Shown here: positions 1 to 8,641 of the stretch, in pieces
How positions within the stretch are numbered: position 1 is the first letter of the stretch
Layout of the letters: each line of letters starts with the position of its first letter
NCBI RefSeq assembly: GCF_001510645.1
Contig: NZ_LMVB01000001.1
Span: 1,168,436-1,232,435 of the forward strand
Length of the DNA: 64,000 nt
Reading direction: 5' to 3'
Origin: Paenibacillus sp. FJAT-29882
GTDB taxonomy: Bacteria > Bacillota > Bacilli > Bacillales > DSM-1321
Made by a program: the position numbers and the translations under genes
Notes under the pieces: model-generated
What the model was told of the DNA's origin: nothing
The model's input: the letters and a program-made list of their open reading frames with translations, nothing else
Database searches by the model: none

Positions 1-228
1 TGATTAATGCGGTCGGTTTATTAGTTGGAATCACTTGCATAACCTCACTTTTCTAGTAACAACAGTAAAAATGTTGTTTTGATAATTCATATATTCAACT
101 ATAAAGATACATGTAAGTGAACGCAATTTAATTGCACGAATATTCAATTTTTAATAGGGGGAATTCAGAATTGCATCAACTGAATTTCTTCTTTCTCCTA
201 AAGGATACCCATAACTTAACTGTAGTAT
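1..228. other. Left edge, no gene seen
   Basis: No convincing gene lies here. A weak hairpin at about 57-80 (AACAACAG paired with the following TGTTGTT, then TTTT) could be the terminator of a gene left of the window; in B. subtilis rnz follows zwf, but no coding sequence of zwf is visible here. Confidence 0.4.
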
Positions 229-472
229 TTATCCCGGTTAAACAGGCTGTAGGTATTTATTTTATTGAAAGAAATCCAGTAGTGAATGTTAAACAGCCTG
301 TAAAACCCCGATTGGTGAGATACAGTGAAACTTACCAATGCGTGAGCGAAGGTTTAGTTGAACCAATCGGGTTCGTAGTGTCGCTTTATCGAAGCGATAG
401 CTTGCGATTTAGCGACACTAGAACGGGACTAACCATCAGTGAAAAACCTCACTGATAGAAGTTTCACTTTAT
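229..472 (-). repeat. Family A dispersed element, copy 1 (long form)
   Basis: Reverse-oriented copy of a family found about eleven times in this window. It runs from the rc of the right end (TTATCCCGGTTAAACAGGCTG) to the rc of the left end (CTGATAGAAGTTTCACTTTA). Its interior has the inverted repeat GTGTCGCTTTATCGA / TAGCGACACTA and the paired blocks CCATCAGTG / CACTGAT, so the RNA would be highly folded. The same interior occurs in the copies at 1488, 44814 and 60640. It carries no credible gene. Confidence 0.8.
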
Positions 473-480
473 GTTATAAT
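452..480 (+). promoter_or_regulatory. Putative sigma-A promoter of rnz, partly inside element A
   Basis: A perfect TATAAT lies at 475-480. Seventeen bases upstream is CTGATA (452-457), four of six matches to TTGACA. The -35 lies within the end of family A copy 1 and the -10 just outside it, so the element may contribute half of this promoter. This is inferred from consensus only. Confidence 0.45.
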
Positions 481-514
481 ATATGAAGGAAAAAGATGCA
501 TCGGAGGTAATATT

Positions 515-1468
515 TTGGATTTTGTTTTTTTAGGGACAGGTGCAGGTGTACCTGCCAAAGCTAGAAATGTGTCGGCTATCGCGCTTGAATTGCTGGAAGA
601 GCGAGGAGTGGTCTGGTTGTTCGATTGTGGGGAAGCTACTCAACATCAAATATTAAAGACATCTGTTAAACCACGCCGAATTGAGAAAATTTTTATTACG
701 CATTTACATGGTGACCACATATTCGGTTTGCCTGGACTGCTTAGCAGCCGTTCTTTTCAAGGAGGGACTGATGACTTAACTGTATATGGTCCGAAAGGGA
801 TTGCAGATTATATTCAAACAAGTCTTTCCATAAGTGGCACCCATCTTAAATATGTTCTTTCCGTTGTAGAGATAGAAGAAGGCATCGTCTTTGAGGATGA
901 TCAATTTACGGTTTCGGCCTTAGCGCTTGATCATGGAATTCTTTCTTACGGGTATCGGATTGTAGAAAAGGACAGACCCGGGACCTTGCTTGCCGATAAG
1001 CTGAGAGATGAAGGTGTAGCACCTGGCCCCATTTTTAAAGCTATTAAAAACGGGGAAAATGTTACACTGGAAGATGGACGCGTTTTATATGGAACTGATT
1101 ATCTTAGTGAACCGAATAAAGGAAGAATCCTTACGATACTTGGCGATACGAGGACGTGTGAACAGTCTATACAGCTTGCGGAAAATGCGGACTATCTTGT
1201 TCATGAAGCAACTTTTTCGGCGGATGAAGGGGAGATGGCATTTGATTATTTTCACAGCACGACTGCCCAAGCTGCAAAAACAGCAAAACTAGCGGGTGCC
1301 CGTCATTTAATTTTGACACATATTAGTGCCAGATATATGGGGGAAGACATCGCAGTACTGCAAAACGAAGCGTGTGAAATTTTTCAAAACACGGTAATTG
1401 CAGAAGATTTACTCCAGATAAAGATACCTTTGTATGTAGAAAAACAAGGGGAGTCTATTCTTGAATAG
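515..1468 (+). CDS. rnz: Ribonuclease Z (tRNA 3' processing endonuclease)
   Basis: Zinc-dependent endonuclease of the metallo-beta-lactamase fold that cuts the 3' trailer from tRNA precursors lacking an encoded CCA. The 317 residues are close to the usual 307-310. The ribonuclease Z signature HLHGDH is at residues 63-68 (H63, H65, D67, H68), the second metal ligands include GDTRT near residue 210, and the C-terminal LTHISARY block is present. The start is TTG at 515, chosen because GGAGGT stands seven bases upstream (503-508) and the next residues [11 protein letters not shown] are the family N-terminus. It stands alone between two copies of element A. In B. subtilis rnz occupies the same neighbourhood (yqjK, near namA). 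Confidence 0.95.
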   Translation: MDFVFLGTGAGVPAKARNVSAIALELLEERGVVWLFDCGEATQHQILKTSVKPRRIEKIFITHLHGDHIFGLPGLLSSRSFQGGTDDLTVYGPKGIADYIQTSLSISGTHLKYVLSVVEIEEGIVFEDDQFTVSALALDHGILSYGYRIVEKDRPGTLLADKLRDEGVAPGPIFKAIKNGENVTLEDGRVLYGTDYLSEPNKGRILTILGDTRTCEQSIQLAENADYLVHEATFSADEGEMAFDYFHSTTAQAAKTAKLAGARHLILTHISARYMGEDIAVLQNEACEIFQNTVIAEDLLQIKIPLYVEKQGESILE

Positions 1469-1487
1469 CCCTCTTTGTGTGGTATGA

Positions 1488-1719
1488 TAAAGTGAAACTT
1501 CCATCAGTAGGGTCTTTTTTTCACCACCGATGGTTAGTCCCGTTCTAGTGTCGCTAAATCTTCGATAAAGCGACACTACGAACCCGATTGGTTCAACTAA
1601 ACCTCTGCGCAACTCTAGGTAAGTTTCACTGTATCTCACCAATCGAGGATATACAGGCTGTTTAACACCCACTTGATTCCATATAAAGAGAGTAATACAG
1701 CCTGGTAAACTGGGATAAA
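1488..1719 (+). repeat. Family A dispersed element, copy 2 (long form)
   Basis: Begins with TAAAGTGAAACTTCCATCAG 19 bases after the rnz stop and ends ATACAGCCTGGTAAACTGGG. It is nearly the mirror image of copy 1, so rnz is bracketed by two inverted copies. Internal blocks (GGTTAGTCCCGTTCTAGTG, TCGCTAAATC, AGCGACACTACGAACCC, GATTGGTTCAACTAAACC) match copy 1. Its stem-loops could also act as a transcription terminator for rnz. Confidence 0.85.
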
Positions 1720-1762
1720 AGATTTAGAAAACGAAAGTTGTACATAAAAAAGGAGCTTTAAT

Positions 1763-2581
1763 ATGAGCGAAGAAAAAGATTTACAAAAGAAGGCCCATGA
1801 TTTTTTAGTGCAAACGAGCCGAACCTTTGTCATTCCAATTAGCCAGCTTCCTTCTGGACTACAGGAAACGGTGGGCGCAGCGTATTTATGCATGCGTGCA
1901 ATCGATGAAATTGAGGACCACCCTCAGCTCCCTGCTGAGATAAAAAGTAAATTATTAATAGAAATCAGCAAGTTGTTGAGAAATGGATACAATCGTGAGA
2001 ACCTGCTGAAAATTCTCCTTCCTTATGAAGCTTCCCTACCGGACGTTACGTTATTTCTAAATGATTGGATCACGCTTTGTCCTGAAACGGTCGTAGACAA
2101 AGTACTTGATGCGACGGCAGAAATGGCAGAAGGAATGGCTAAATGGGTCGAGTTGGACTGGCAGATTCAAAATGAAGCGGATTTGAATGAATATACCTAT
2201 TATGTGGCTGGTCTTGTTGGAACGATGTTATCGGATCTTTGGAAATGGCATGATGGTACAGAAACAGACAAAGAACTTGCCATAGCCTTTGGTCGTGGAC
2301 TTCAAACCGTGAATATTCTTAGAAATAAAGCTGAAGACGCAGAAAGAGGCGTGAACTTTTTCCCAGATGGTTGGGAGTTCGAAGATATGCTTCAGTTCAC
2401 TGAACAGAATTTAAAGCGCGCTAATTTATATTTGGCAGATATTCAAACAACATCCATCCGCCATTTTTGTGAAATCCCATTAGCATTTGCCCACGCTACT
2501 GTCACAGCGTTAAAGGATGGCAAAGAAAAAATCAATCGCGAAACTGTTACCGACATTGTAACGAAAATTGTTGGTAGCTAA
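1763..2581 (+). CDS. Squalene/phytoene synthase family protein
   Basis: 272-residue isoprenoid enzyme of the all-alpha trans-prenyl head-to-head family (phytoene/squalene synthase). The first aspartate-rich motif DEIED is at residues 48-52, and the expected second motif is at about 188-192 as NKAED, so its leading aspartate is replaced by asparagine. The flanking LRN and AERG are typical. No membrane anchor is seen, so it is probably soluble. Only one family member is present and no desaturase or other carotenoid gene is adjacent. Known family members either condense two prenyl diphosphates or, like B. subtilis YisP, only dephosphorylate farnesyl diphosphate, so the substrate cannot be assigned. 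The start is fixed by AAAAAAGGAGC upstream. A strong terminator follows, so it is monocistronic. Confidence 0.8.
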   Translation: MSEEKDLQKKAHDFLVQTSRTFVIPISQLPSGLQETVGAAYLCMRAIDEIEDHPQLPAEIKSKLLIEISKLLRNGYNRENLLKILLPYEASLPDVTLFLNDWITLCPETVVDKVLDATAEMAEGMAKWVELDWQIQNEADLNEYTYYVAGLVGTMLSDLWKWHDGTETDKELAIAFGRGLQTVNILRNKAEDAERGVNFFPDGWEFEDMLQFTEQNLKRANLYLADIQTTSIRHFCEIPLAFAHATVTALKDGKEKINRETVTDIVTKIVGS

Positions 2582-2590
2582 TGATTATCG

Positions 2591-2626
2591 AACCGTTCAA
2601 GTTCACTATCTTGAACGGTTTTTTTA
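2591..2626 (+). terminator. Rho-independent terminator
   Basis: An 11-bp perfect stem AACCGTTCAAG / CTTGAACGGTT with an 8-base loop, followed by a run of T. It ends the squalene/phytoene-synthase-like gene. Confidence 0.9.
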
Positions 2627-2666
2627 TTTGTTATTTTAAAATATTATCGGAAAAATTAGAATTGTA

Positions 2667-2696
2667 TTGTAATTAGTCTAGGTATTTGGGTATAAT
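2667..2696 (+). promoter_or_regulatory. Putative sigma-A promoter of the ABC importer
   Basis: TTGTAA (2667-2672), 18-base spacer, perfect TATAAT (2691-2696), about 50 bases before the lipoprotein start. No leader riboswitch or T-box is visible in the short leader. Confidence 0.55.
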
Positions 2697-2745
2697 TTAT
2701 TTCAACAAAGCATAAAAGCAATAAAGGAAATAGGGGGATATATTT

Positions 2746-3756
2746 ATGAGAAACACATGGTTTAAAACAGCAGCGGCCGGTTTAGCGGCAAGTGTATTGT
2801 TAGTAGGGTGTGGAAGTGATACTAGCAGTTCTGGCGATTCTGGAGAAACGTCTAAGGAAAAAACCTATCAAATTGGTGTGTCTCAATTTGTGCAGCATGC
2901 TTCACTTGATGAAGCTTATAAAGGGTTTCAGGAAGCATTGAAAGATAAAGGAATCAATGCAAAATATGACCCACAAAATGCGCAGGGAGATCAAAATAAC
3001 ACATTAACGATTTCGCAAAATTTCGTAGGCAAAAATGTAGATTTGATATTTGCTAATTCTACGCCAAGTGCTATGGGAGCATTAACTGCAACAAAGGACA
3101 GTAACAAGGACATCCCAATTGTCTTTACTTCTGTAACTGACCCAGTAGCAGCTGAACTAGTTGAATCTCTTGAAGCACCTGGAGGAAACATTACTGGAAC
3201 AACAGATGCGCATCCTGATGCGATTGCTAATTCTGTGAAGTTTATGGCAGAAGAGCTTGGTGCGAAAACGATTGGAACAGTCTATAATTCCGGAGAACAA
3301 AATTCAATCGTTCAGATTAATATGTTAAAGGCGGAAGCAGACAAACATGGAGTTAAAGTAGTTGAAGCATCAGCTGCGACGTCTGCTGATGTGAAGCAAG
3401 CCACTGAATCACTCGTTGGCAAAGCAGATGCCTTCTTTATCATAACAGATAACACGGTTGTAGCAGCGCTTGAATCGGTTATTATGGTTGCTAATGAAAA
3501 AGATATTCCGCTGTTTGTTGGAGAATTGGATTCTGTTGGACGCGGTGGATTTGCGGCATATGGTTTCAGTTACCACGATATCGGGTATGAAGCAGGGGAA
3601 ATGGCTGCAGACATTCTATTAAACGGAAAAAAACCTTCCGAGCTTCCGGTTCAATATCCGCAAAATCTTAAACTTGTCATAAATGAAAAGGCAGCGAAGG
3701 AAATGGGAGTCGAATTGAAGGAAGAATGGAAATCAGAAGCTGAATTTATTAAATAA
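2746..3756 (+). CDS. ABC importer substrate-binding lipoprotein (PF04392 type)
   Basis: 336-residue extracellular solute receptor. It has a lipoprotein signal peptide with lipobox LLVGC, so Cys22 would be lipidated and the protein tethered outside the membrane. A Ser/Gly/Asp-rich linker follows, then a two-lobed periplasmic-binding fold. The body (QFVQHASLDEAYKGFQEAL, IFANSTPSAMGALT, PIVFTSVTDP, GTTDAHPD) matches the YtrB/TrpX-like family often annotated as tryptophan/tyrosine or general amino-acid binding; ligand identity is not readable here. RBS GGGGG lies before ATG 2746. It is the first gene of a receptor-permease-ATPase operon. Confidence 0.85.
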   Translation: MRNTWFKTAAAGLAASVLLVGCGSDTSSSGDSGETSKEKTYQIGVSQFVQHASLDEAYKGFQEALKDKGINAKYDPQNAQGDQNNTLTISQNFVGKNVDLIFANSTPSAMGALTATKDSNKDIPIVFTSVTDPVAAELVESLEAPGGNITGTTDAHPDAIANSVKFMAEELGAKTIGTVYNSGEQNSIVQINMLKAEADKHGVKVVEASAATSADVKQATESLVGKADAFFIITDNTVVAALESVIMVANEKDIPLFVGELDSVGRGGFAAYGFSYHDIGYEAGEMAADILLNGKKPSELPVQYPQNLKLVINEKAAKEMGVELKEEWKSEAEFIK

Positions 3757-3802
3757 AAATTAAAAACATCTAAGTATAAGCTTCTAAGAAAGGGATGAAA
3801 GG

Positions 3803-4828
3803 ATGCCTACAGCAATCTTTAGTTCATTTGAATCGGGACTGATTTATGCAATCATGGCTCTCGGCGTATATTTGACATTTCGGATTCTTGATTTTCCAGA
3901 TTTAACAGTTGATGGTAGCTTTGTAACGGGAGCAGCTGTCACGGCAATTATGCTTGTAAATGGCTACTCACCAATTATCTCAACGGTAGCAGCCATACTA
4001 GCGGGTTTTGCAGCTGGTTCGATTACAGGTCTCTTGCATACAAAGGGGAAAATCAATCCGCTACTTTCTGGGATCTTGATGATGATTGCCTTATACTCGA
4101 TTAATTTACGAATTATGGGCAAATCTAATATTCCGTTATTTTCGGAATCAACGATCATTACGAGTGTTAAGGAAATTTGGGCAAAAACAGGATTGGATGC
4201 CTTCTTTAATAAAGGAATGGAACTGCTAGGACTTGGAAATTCTGTTCCAAGCACATGGGCGATTATATTTATTATGCTCGTCATTTCACTAGTCATAAAA
4301 TTTGCCTTATCGCTATTCTTAAAAACAGAAATTGGGCTTGCTATCCGCGCTACTGGTGATAACCAATCGATGGTGAAAAGCTTTTCCACCAATACTGATA
4401 ACATGAAAGTGCTTGGACTTGCAATTAGTAATGCACTAGTCGCTTTCTCTGGTTCTCTCATCGCCCAATACAACGGCTTTAGCGATATTGGCATGGGGAT
4501 AGGCATGATTGTTATTGGCCTTGCTTCTGTTATTATCGGTGAAGCGATCTTTGGAGCAAAAACGATTGCACGAGCTACGCTTGCTGTGATTGGCGGTGCG
4601 ATTGTATACCGACTTGTCGTTGCACTCGCGCTTCAAGTTCAATTCTTACAAACAGGGGATGTAAAATTAATCACCGCAGCGATTGTCATCGGCGCCCTAA
4701 TCATTCCGCAGTTAAAGGATAAGCAGAAAGAAAAAAGCATGAAGAAGAAACGCTTGAAAGAACTGCAATTGCAGCAAACATTGGTGAAGGGGGCAAAAGA
4801 GGTTGCTACAGCTAAATCAGATATATAA
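3803..4828 (+). CDS. ABC importer permease (COG4120 type)
   Basis: 341-residue integral membrane protein with about eight hydrophobic helices, homologous in layout to the branched-chain amino-acid permease superfamily. It has LDFPDLTVDGSFVTGAA near residue 30 and the conserved stretch IRATGDNQSMVKSFSTN near residue 190, which in this family contacts the ATPase. The C-terminus is a basic cytoplasmic tail. It starts 46 bases after the lipoprotein gene and its 3' end overlaps the ATPase gene by 26 bases, implying translational coupling. Confidence 0.85.
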   Translation: MPTAIFSSFESGLIYAIMALGVYLTFRILDFPDLTVDGSFVTGAAVTAIMLVNGYSPIISTVAAILAGFAAGSITGLLHTKGKINPLLSGILMMIALYSINLRIMGKSNIPLFSESTIITSVKEIWAKTGLDAFFNKGMELLGLGNSVPSTWAIIFIMLVISLVIKFALSLFLKTEIGLAIRATGDNQSMVKSFSTNTDNMKVLGLAISNALVAFSGSLIAQYNGFSDIGMGIGMIVIGLASVIIGEAIFGAKTIARATLAVIGGAIVYRLVVALALQVQFLQTGDVKLITAAIVIGALIIPQLKDKQKEKSMKKKRLKELQLQQTLVKGAKEVATAKSDI

Positions 4829-5597
4829 AGTGTTTAACCAAGGAACTCCAGATGAAAAGCTAGCGCTAAAATCTCTCGAGCTTACCCTTGCAAAAGGTGA
4901 ATTTGTGACCGTCATCGGTAGCAATGGTGCCGGTAAGTCGACACTAATGAATATGATTTCCGGAAAGCTGATCCCTGATGCAGGTTCAGTGATCATAGAT
5001 GGTAAAGATGTTTCGCCGGTTGATGAGTATGTGCGAAGCAAAATGATTGGTCGTGTTTTCCAAGACCCGATGGCTGGAACTGCGCCACATATGACGATTG
5101 AAGAAAACTTGGCAATCGCTTATGGCAGAACGAATAAAAGAGGCTTGCGATTTGGCGTCACGAAAAGTCGTCGCAGCTTTTATAAAGAAAAGCTCGAGAC
5201 GCTACACCTCGGATTGGAAAACCGAATGAATGCGAAAGTGGGTATGCTTTCAGGCGGTGAACGGCAGGCATTGTCACTATTGATGGCGACCTTCACGAAT
5301 CCGAAAATATTGCTTCTTGATGAACATACAGCAGCACTCGATCCATCACGTGCCGACCTTGTTACTAACCTAACAAAGGAGATTGTTAGTCAAAACAATC
5401 TAACGACATTAATGGTTACGCATAATATGCAACAAGCCCTTGATCTTGGTACTACCTTAATTATGATGGATAAAGGTCAAATTATCTTTGAAGCAAGAGG
5501 CGAAGAAAAGCAAAAGTTAACCGTAGAGAAGCTTCTTCATGAATTCCAACGAATCAAAGGTGAAAAAATGCTGAATGATCGAGCGGTATTGATTTAA
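4803..5597 (+). CDS. ABC importer ATP-binding protein
   Basis: 264-residue ATPase partnering the permease upstream. Walker A GSNGAGKST is near residues 39-47, Q-loop FQDPMAG near 88, signature LSGGERQ near 150, Walker B ILLLDEHTAALD near 168 and H-loop VTHNMQQ near 200. The start is a TTG at 4803 inside the permease gene, chosen because GAAGGGGG lies upstream and MLQLNQIYKVFNQGT is the family N-terminus. It is the last gene of the operon, followed by a clear terminator. Confidence 0.88.
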   Translation: MLQLNQIYKVFNQGTPDEKLALKSLELTLAKGEFVTVIGSNGAGKSTLMNMISGKLIPDAGSVIIDGKDVSPVDEYVRSKMIGRVFQDPMAGTAPHMTIEENLAIAYGRTNKRGLRFGVTKSRRSFYKEKLETLHLGLENRMNAKVGMLSGGERQALSLLMATFTNPKILLLDEHTAALDPSRADLVTNLTKEIVSQNNLTTLMVTHNMQQALDLGTTLIMMDKGQIIFEARGEEKQKLTVEKLLHEFQRIKGEKMLNDRAVLI

Positions 5598-5629
5598 AAA
5601 AGGAAAATGTTATTATGATGAATATAGAA

Positions 5630-5666
5630 GCAGTGAGATATTTTTGAAATCTCACTGCTTTTTTTA
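5630..5666 (+). terminator. Rho-independent terminator
   Basis: Stem GCAGTGAGAT / ATCTCACTGC with a T-rich loop, followed by TTTTTTTAT. It closes the ABC importer operon and faces the thiamine operon from the other strand. Confidence 0.88.
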
Positions 5667-5766
5667 TGGAGATGTGGGTCGAATATCTTAAGTCGATGTA
5701 TGTATGCGATCTATAAGGTCAACCATTCAACATCCTTTAAAAAAGATCGTTGGTATATCAAAAACA

Positions 5767-6537
5767 TCAAATCCCCTTAACCGCTCCATAATACCCTGCC
5801 AAAAGTAAGATGACAAAATATAAAATGAATACAAGATCATGCTTAGAAAAACCGATTTCGTAATAATACGTTCGGTTCTTCGTATCGGAAAAACGCTTTG
5901 CTTCCATGGCCACAGCGATCCGGTGTGCACGTCGGATACTCCCTGATAACATCGGGATGGCATAAGCTTTCATTTTAAAAAAAACGGATTGTATCCCTGT
6001 TTGTCTGACCACTCCTCGCACTCTCATAGCATTTTGGATCGTTTGAAATTCTTCCAGCATGATCGGAACTAATCTCAAGGCGGCCATAAAGCTATAAGCA
6101 TATTTAGGGTTGAGTTTGACTTGTTGCATTAAAGAATAGAACAGATAGACGGGTCTCGTAGTTAAGGCAAAGGTTAGTCCTAGTACTGCAAATAGTAATG
6201 CACGAAAACCAACAAGAAGTCCTCTAAAAAAGCTTTCTTCGGTAATATGAATAAGCCCCCACTTAAACCAAGTGGTGTTTCCTTGTCCAAATAAAATCAT
6301 CGAAGAAGAAGTCGATAAAAATACAACAAAAAAAGGAATGAAAAGTAATAAAATTCGTTTGAGCGGCTGTCCTGTAAAACACAAGAATAAAATCAAGACG
6401 ATAACCGTAAAGTTCATCATAAATAGTAAATCATGAACGGATAACACAACGATACACAACATCATTAATACGAATAACTTAAGGCTAGGATTAATCCGAT
6501 GTAGCCATGTTTCTTTACTTGAAAAATCTAATTGCAT
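5767..6537 (-). CDS. ykoC: ECF transporter T component, thiamine precursor uptake
   Basis: 256-residue membrane protein (CbiQ/EcfT family) that couples the substrate-binding S protein to the ATPase in an energy-coupling-factor importer. About five to six hydrophobic helices are visible. The diagnostic cytoplasmic coupling helices include the Ala-Arg-Gly-type motif seen as MRVRGVVRQTG near residue 165 and a second motif near 205 (IRRAHRIAVAMEAKRF). It starts 12 bases after the ATPase gene. It is the last gene of the tenA-ykoE-ykoD-ykoC operon; assignment as ykoC rests on this order and the TPP riboswitch. Confidence 0.85.
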   Translation of the reverse strand: MQLDFSSKETWLHRINPSLKLFVLMMLCIVVLSVHDLLFMMNFTVIVLILFLCFTGQPLKRILLLFIPFFVVFLSTSSSMILFGQGNTTWFKWGLIHITEESFFRGLLVGFRALLFAVLGLTFALTTRPVYLFYSLMQQVKLNPKYAYSFMAALRLVPIMLEEFQTIQNAMRVRGVVRQTGIQSVFFKMKAYAIPMLSGSIRRAHRIAVAMEAKRFSDTKNRTYYYEIGFSKHDLVFILYFVILLLAGYYGAVKGI

Positions 6538-6549
6538 GATGTTCCTCCA

Positions 6550-8010
6550 TTACACGGATACTAATTCAGTCTTCATATTCATACTTTGTATTTCATCGCT
6601 GATCACTTTCCCAGCATCGATTGTCCAAATTCTTGTTGCAAAGTTGTTTGTAATCTGTTCATCATGGGTAATCATGATAATCGTCGTACCTTTTTGTCTG
6701 AGTTCTTCCATCCATTCCAATAATGCAAAGGTGTTTTTGGAATCTTGGCCAAAAGTAGGTTCGTCTAAAAGAATTAGCTTTTGTTCCTTTACAATCGATG
6801 CAGCTACACTTAAACGACGTTTTTGCCCCATCGATAATTGATATGGGTGTTTATTACGATGGTCTACTAGCCAGAACCGTTCTAGAAGTTCTTCGACTTT
6901 ACCTTCTATTTCTCGGGTATCCTTTTTGTCTATCTTTAATGAGTAGGCGATATCTTCATAGACTGAATTTGCGACAAATTGAAATTCGGGATTTTGAAAC
7001 ACAAATGTCACGAGATCCGCATGTTTTTTTCCTTTTTTTATCGGGCTTCCTACTAATTCACAATGTCCTGTTGTTTTGATAAATTGCATGAAAGCATGTA
7101 AAAGAGTGCTCTTGCCGGCTCCATTTTCGCCTTTTATAACAATCCATTCACCTGAATAAGCTTGCAAATGATCTACCCGGATTTTTTCTTCCTTTTGCCT
7201 AAATCCTTTAAAGCTTTGCACATCTAATACTTTCTCCTTTTTTTCAAAGGGCGTCCTCGAACGTAAGAGGGAGGTAGTTTCTAGATACTCTTCCCAAATA
7301 CCTGGAAACCAGATTCCTTGTTCCCTCATTTCATTTTGATACGTTGATAAGATTTCTTCTTTTGGTCCATCGGCTATAATCTGTCCTTCTTCATTAAAAA
7401 GAATGATTCGTTCAATGAATTCTAGGACATGATCAATTTTATGTTCTACAATAATCAATGTTTTTTCTTGGCCGACTTCTTTTAATACATTCCAAATCTC
7501 TTTCGTTCCTTTAGGGTCAAGCATCGCTGTTGGTTCATCTAAAAATAATACGTCTGGTTTTAGGGCCAAGATCGATGCTATCGCTAAGCGTTGTTTCATA
7601 CCTCCAGATAGTGTTTGAATGTTAGTATGGATATCTGGTAGAGATAAGCCGACCTGCTGTAAGTGATGATGGATTCGCTCAATCATTTGTTGTTTTGGAA
7701 CGTTCATATTTTCAAGAACGAATGCAATTTCTTCATCAACAAAAGGCATGCAAAACTGACTATCAGGATCTTGAAAAACATACCCCCATGAAGAGGGACA
7801 TAAAAGTGCCTCAGCTTTCATGGGAACGTCAATCGAATGAGGAATTAAGCCGCTTAAAACTTGTAAAAGCGTCGATTTTCCACAACCTGATGGCCCGAGA
7901 AGGAGAACTTTTTCCCCTTTGTAAAAGGTAGAAGATAAGTCCTTAAATAATAAGGACGCATCTCCAGGGAATTTCAATCGTAACTTTTCAACATGTGCAA
8001 TTCGTTCCAT
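6550..8010 (-). CDS. ykoD: ECF transporter ATPase with two fused nucleotide-binding domains
   Basis: 486 residues holding two complete ABC ATPase domains in one chain. Domain 1 has Walker A GPSGCGKST near residue 39, signature LSGGMKQR near 135 and Walker B VLFLDEPTAMLD near 156. Domain 2 has Walker A GENGAGKST near residue 296, signature LSMGQKRR near 395 and Walker B LILLDEPTFGQD near 414. The fused arrangement is that of B. subtilis YkoD, which powers hydroxymethylpyrimidine/thiamine uptake. It lies between ykoE and ykoC with 12-base gaps on each side. Confidence 0.9.
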   Translation of the reverse strand: MERIAHVEKLRLKFPGDASLLFKDLSSTFYKGEKVLLLGPSGCGKSTLLQVLSGLIPHSIDVPMKAEALLCPSSWGYVFQDPDSQFCMPFVDEEIAFVLENMNVPKQQMIERIHHHLQQVGLSLPDIHTNIQTLSGGMKQRLAIASILALKPDVLFLDEPTAMLDPKGTKEIWNVLKEVGQEKTLIIVEHKIDHVLEFIERIILFNEEGQIIADGPKEEILSTYQNEMREQGIWFPGIWEEYLETTSLLRSRTPFEKKEKVLDVQSFKGFRQKEEKIRVDHLQAYSGEWIVIKGENGAGKSTLLHAFMQFIKTTGHCELVGSPIKKGKKHADLVTFVFQNPEFQFVANSVYEDIAYSLKIDKKDTREIEGKVEELLERFWLVDHRNKHPYQLSMGQKRRLSVAASIVKEQKLILLDEPTFGQDSKNTFALLEWMEELRQKGTTIIMITHDEQITNNFATRIWTIDAGKVISDEIQSMNMKTELVSV

Positions 8011-8022
8011 AGTTATCCACCC

Positions 8023-8607
8023 TTACTTTTGATCCAGTTCAGCATAATCTTTACTTGATGCTGGACGAACAAGATTTGTTACGCCTGTCGCTTCTAAAAC
8101 TCTCACTAAATAGTAAGCAAACACACCTGCAAAGAGAATAGACCCGAGAAATCTAGCAAACATAAATAATGTTAAATTCCAAGCAGCAAGATCACCGATT
8201 TCTCCATAGGCGAAATCCATTAGGACCGATCCTAAGCATGCAGCGATAGCCGACAATATCGCTACGGAAATATGAAATCGTTTATATTTGAAAGCCATAA
8301 AGACAAGCTCTGCAAACAAACCTTGGACAACGCCATACAGAAGCACGGTTAGCCCCCATGGGGAACCTAAAAGAAATTCACCGGACGCCGCTGCAATTTC
8401 GGCAAGCAATGCAACACCTGGTTTACGGATGATAAAAAAGGCAACATTAGCCGCAATAAACCACATGCCATACATAAATTGGTCGGCATGTAAGCCGATT
8501 GGTTTTAGAGCATAATATACGGAACCCCAAAGAATATAGACAATGCCAAATGCAATGGCAATTACAATCGTCACTAATATGTCTGTCAATTTTAATCCTT
8601 TTGTCAT
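8023..8607 (-). CDS. ykoE: ECF transporter substrate-binding (S) component for HMP/thiamine
   Basis: 194-residue hydrophobic protein with about five to six membrane helices, matching the YkoE family (ECF S component). The N-terminal LTDILVTIVIAIAFGIVY and the EFLLGSPWGLTVLLYG loop are typical. It confers specificity on the importer, presumably for the thiamine pyrimidine moiety, judged from its place between tenA and ykoD behind a TPP riboswitch. RBS AAAAAAGGAG precedes ATG 8607. Confidence 0.88.
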   Translation of the reverse strand: MTKGLKLTDILVTIVIAIAFGIVYILWGSVYYALKPIGLHADQFMYGMWFIAANVAFFIIRKPGVALLAEIAAASGEFLLGSPWGLTVLLYGVVQGLFAELVFMAFKYKRFHISVAILSAIAACLGSVLMDFAYGEIGDLAAWNLTLFMFARFLGSILFAGVFAYYLVRVLEATGVTNLVRPASSKDYAELDQK

Positions 8608-8641
8608 GTTATGAATCTCCTTTTTTAGAATGGGCTAATTA

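Noticed and set aside
132..455. 107-codon open frame at the left edge
   Set aside because: Three quarters of it is family A copy 1 read through; the same residues appear as false frames in other copies, and no ribosome binding site precedes it.
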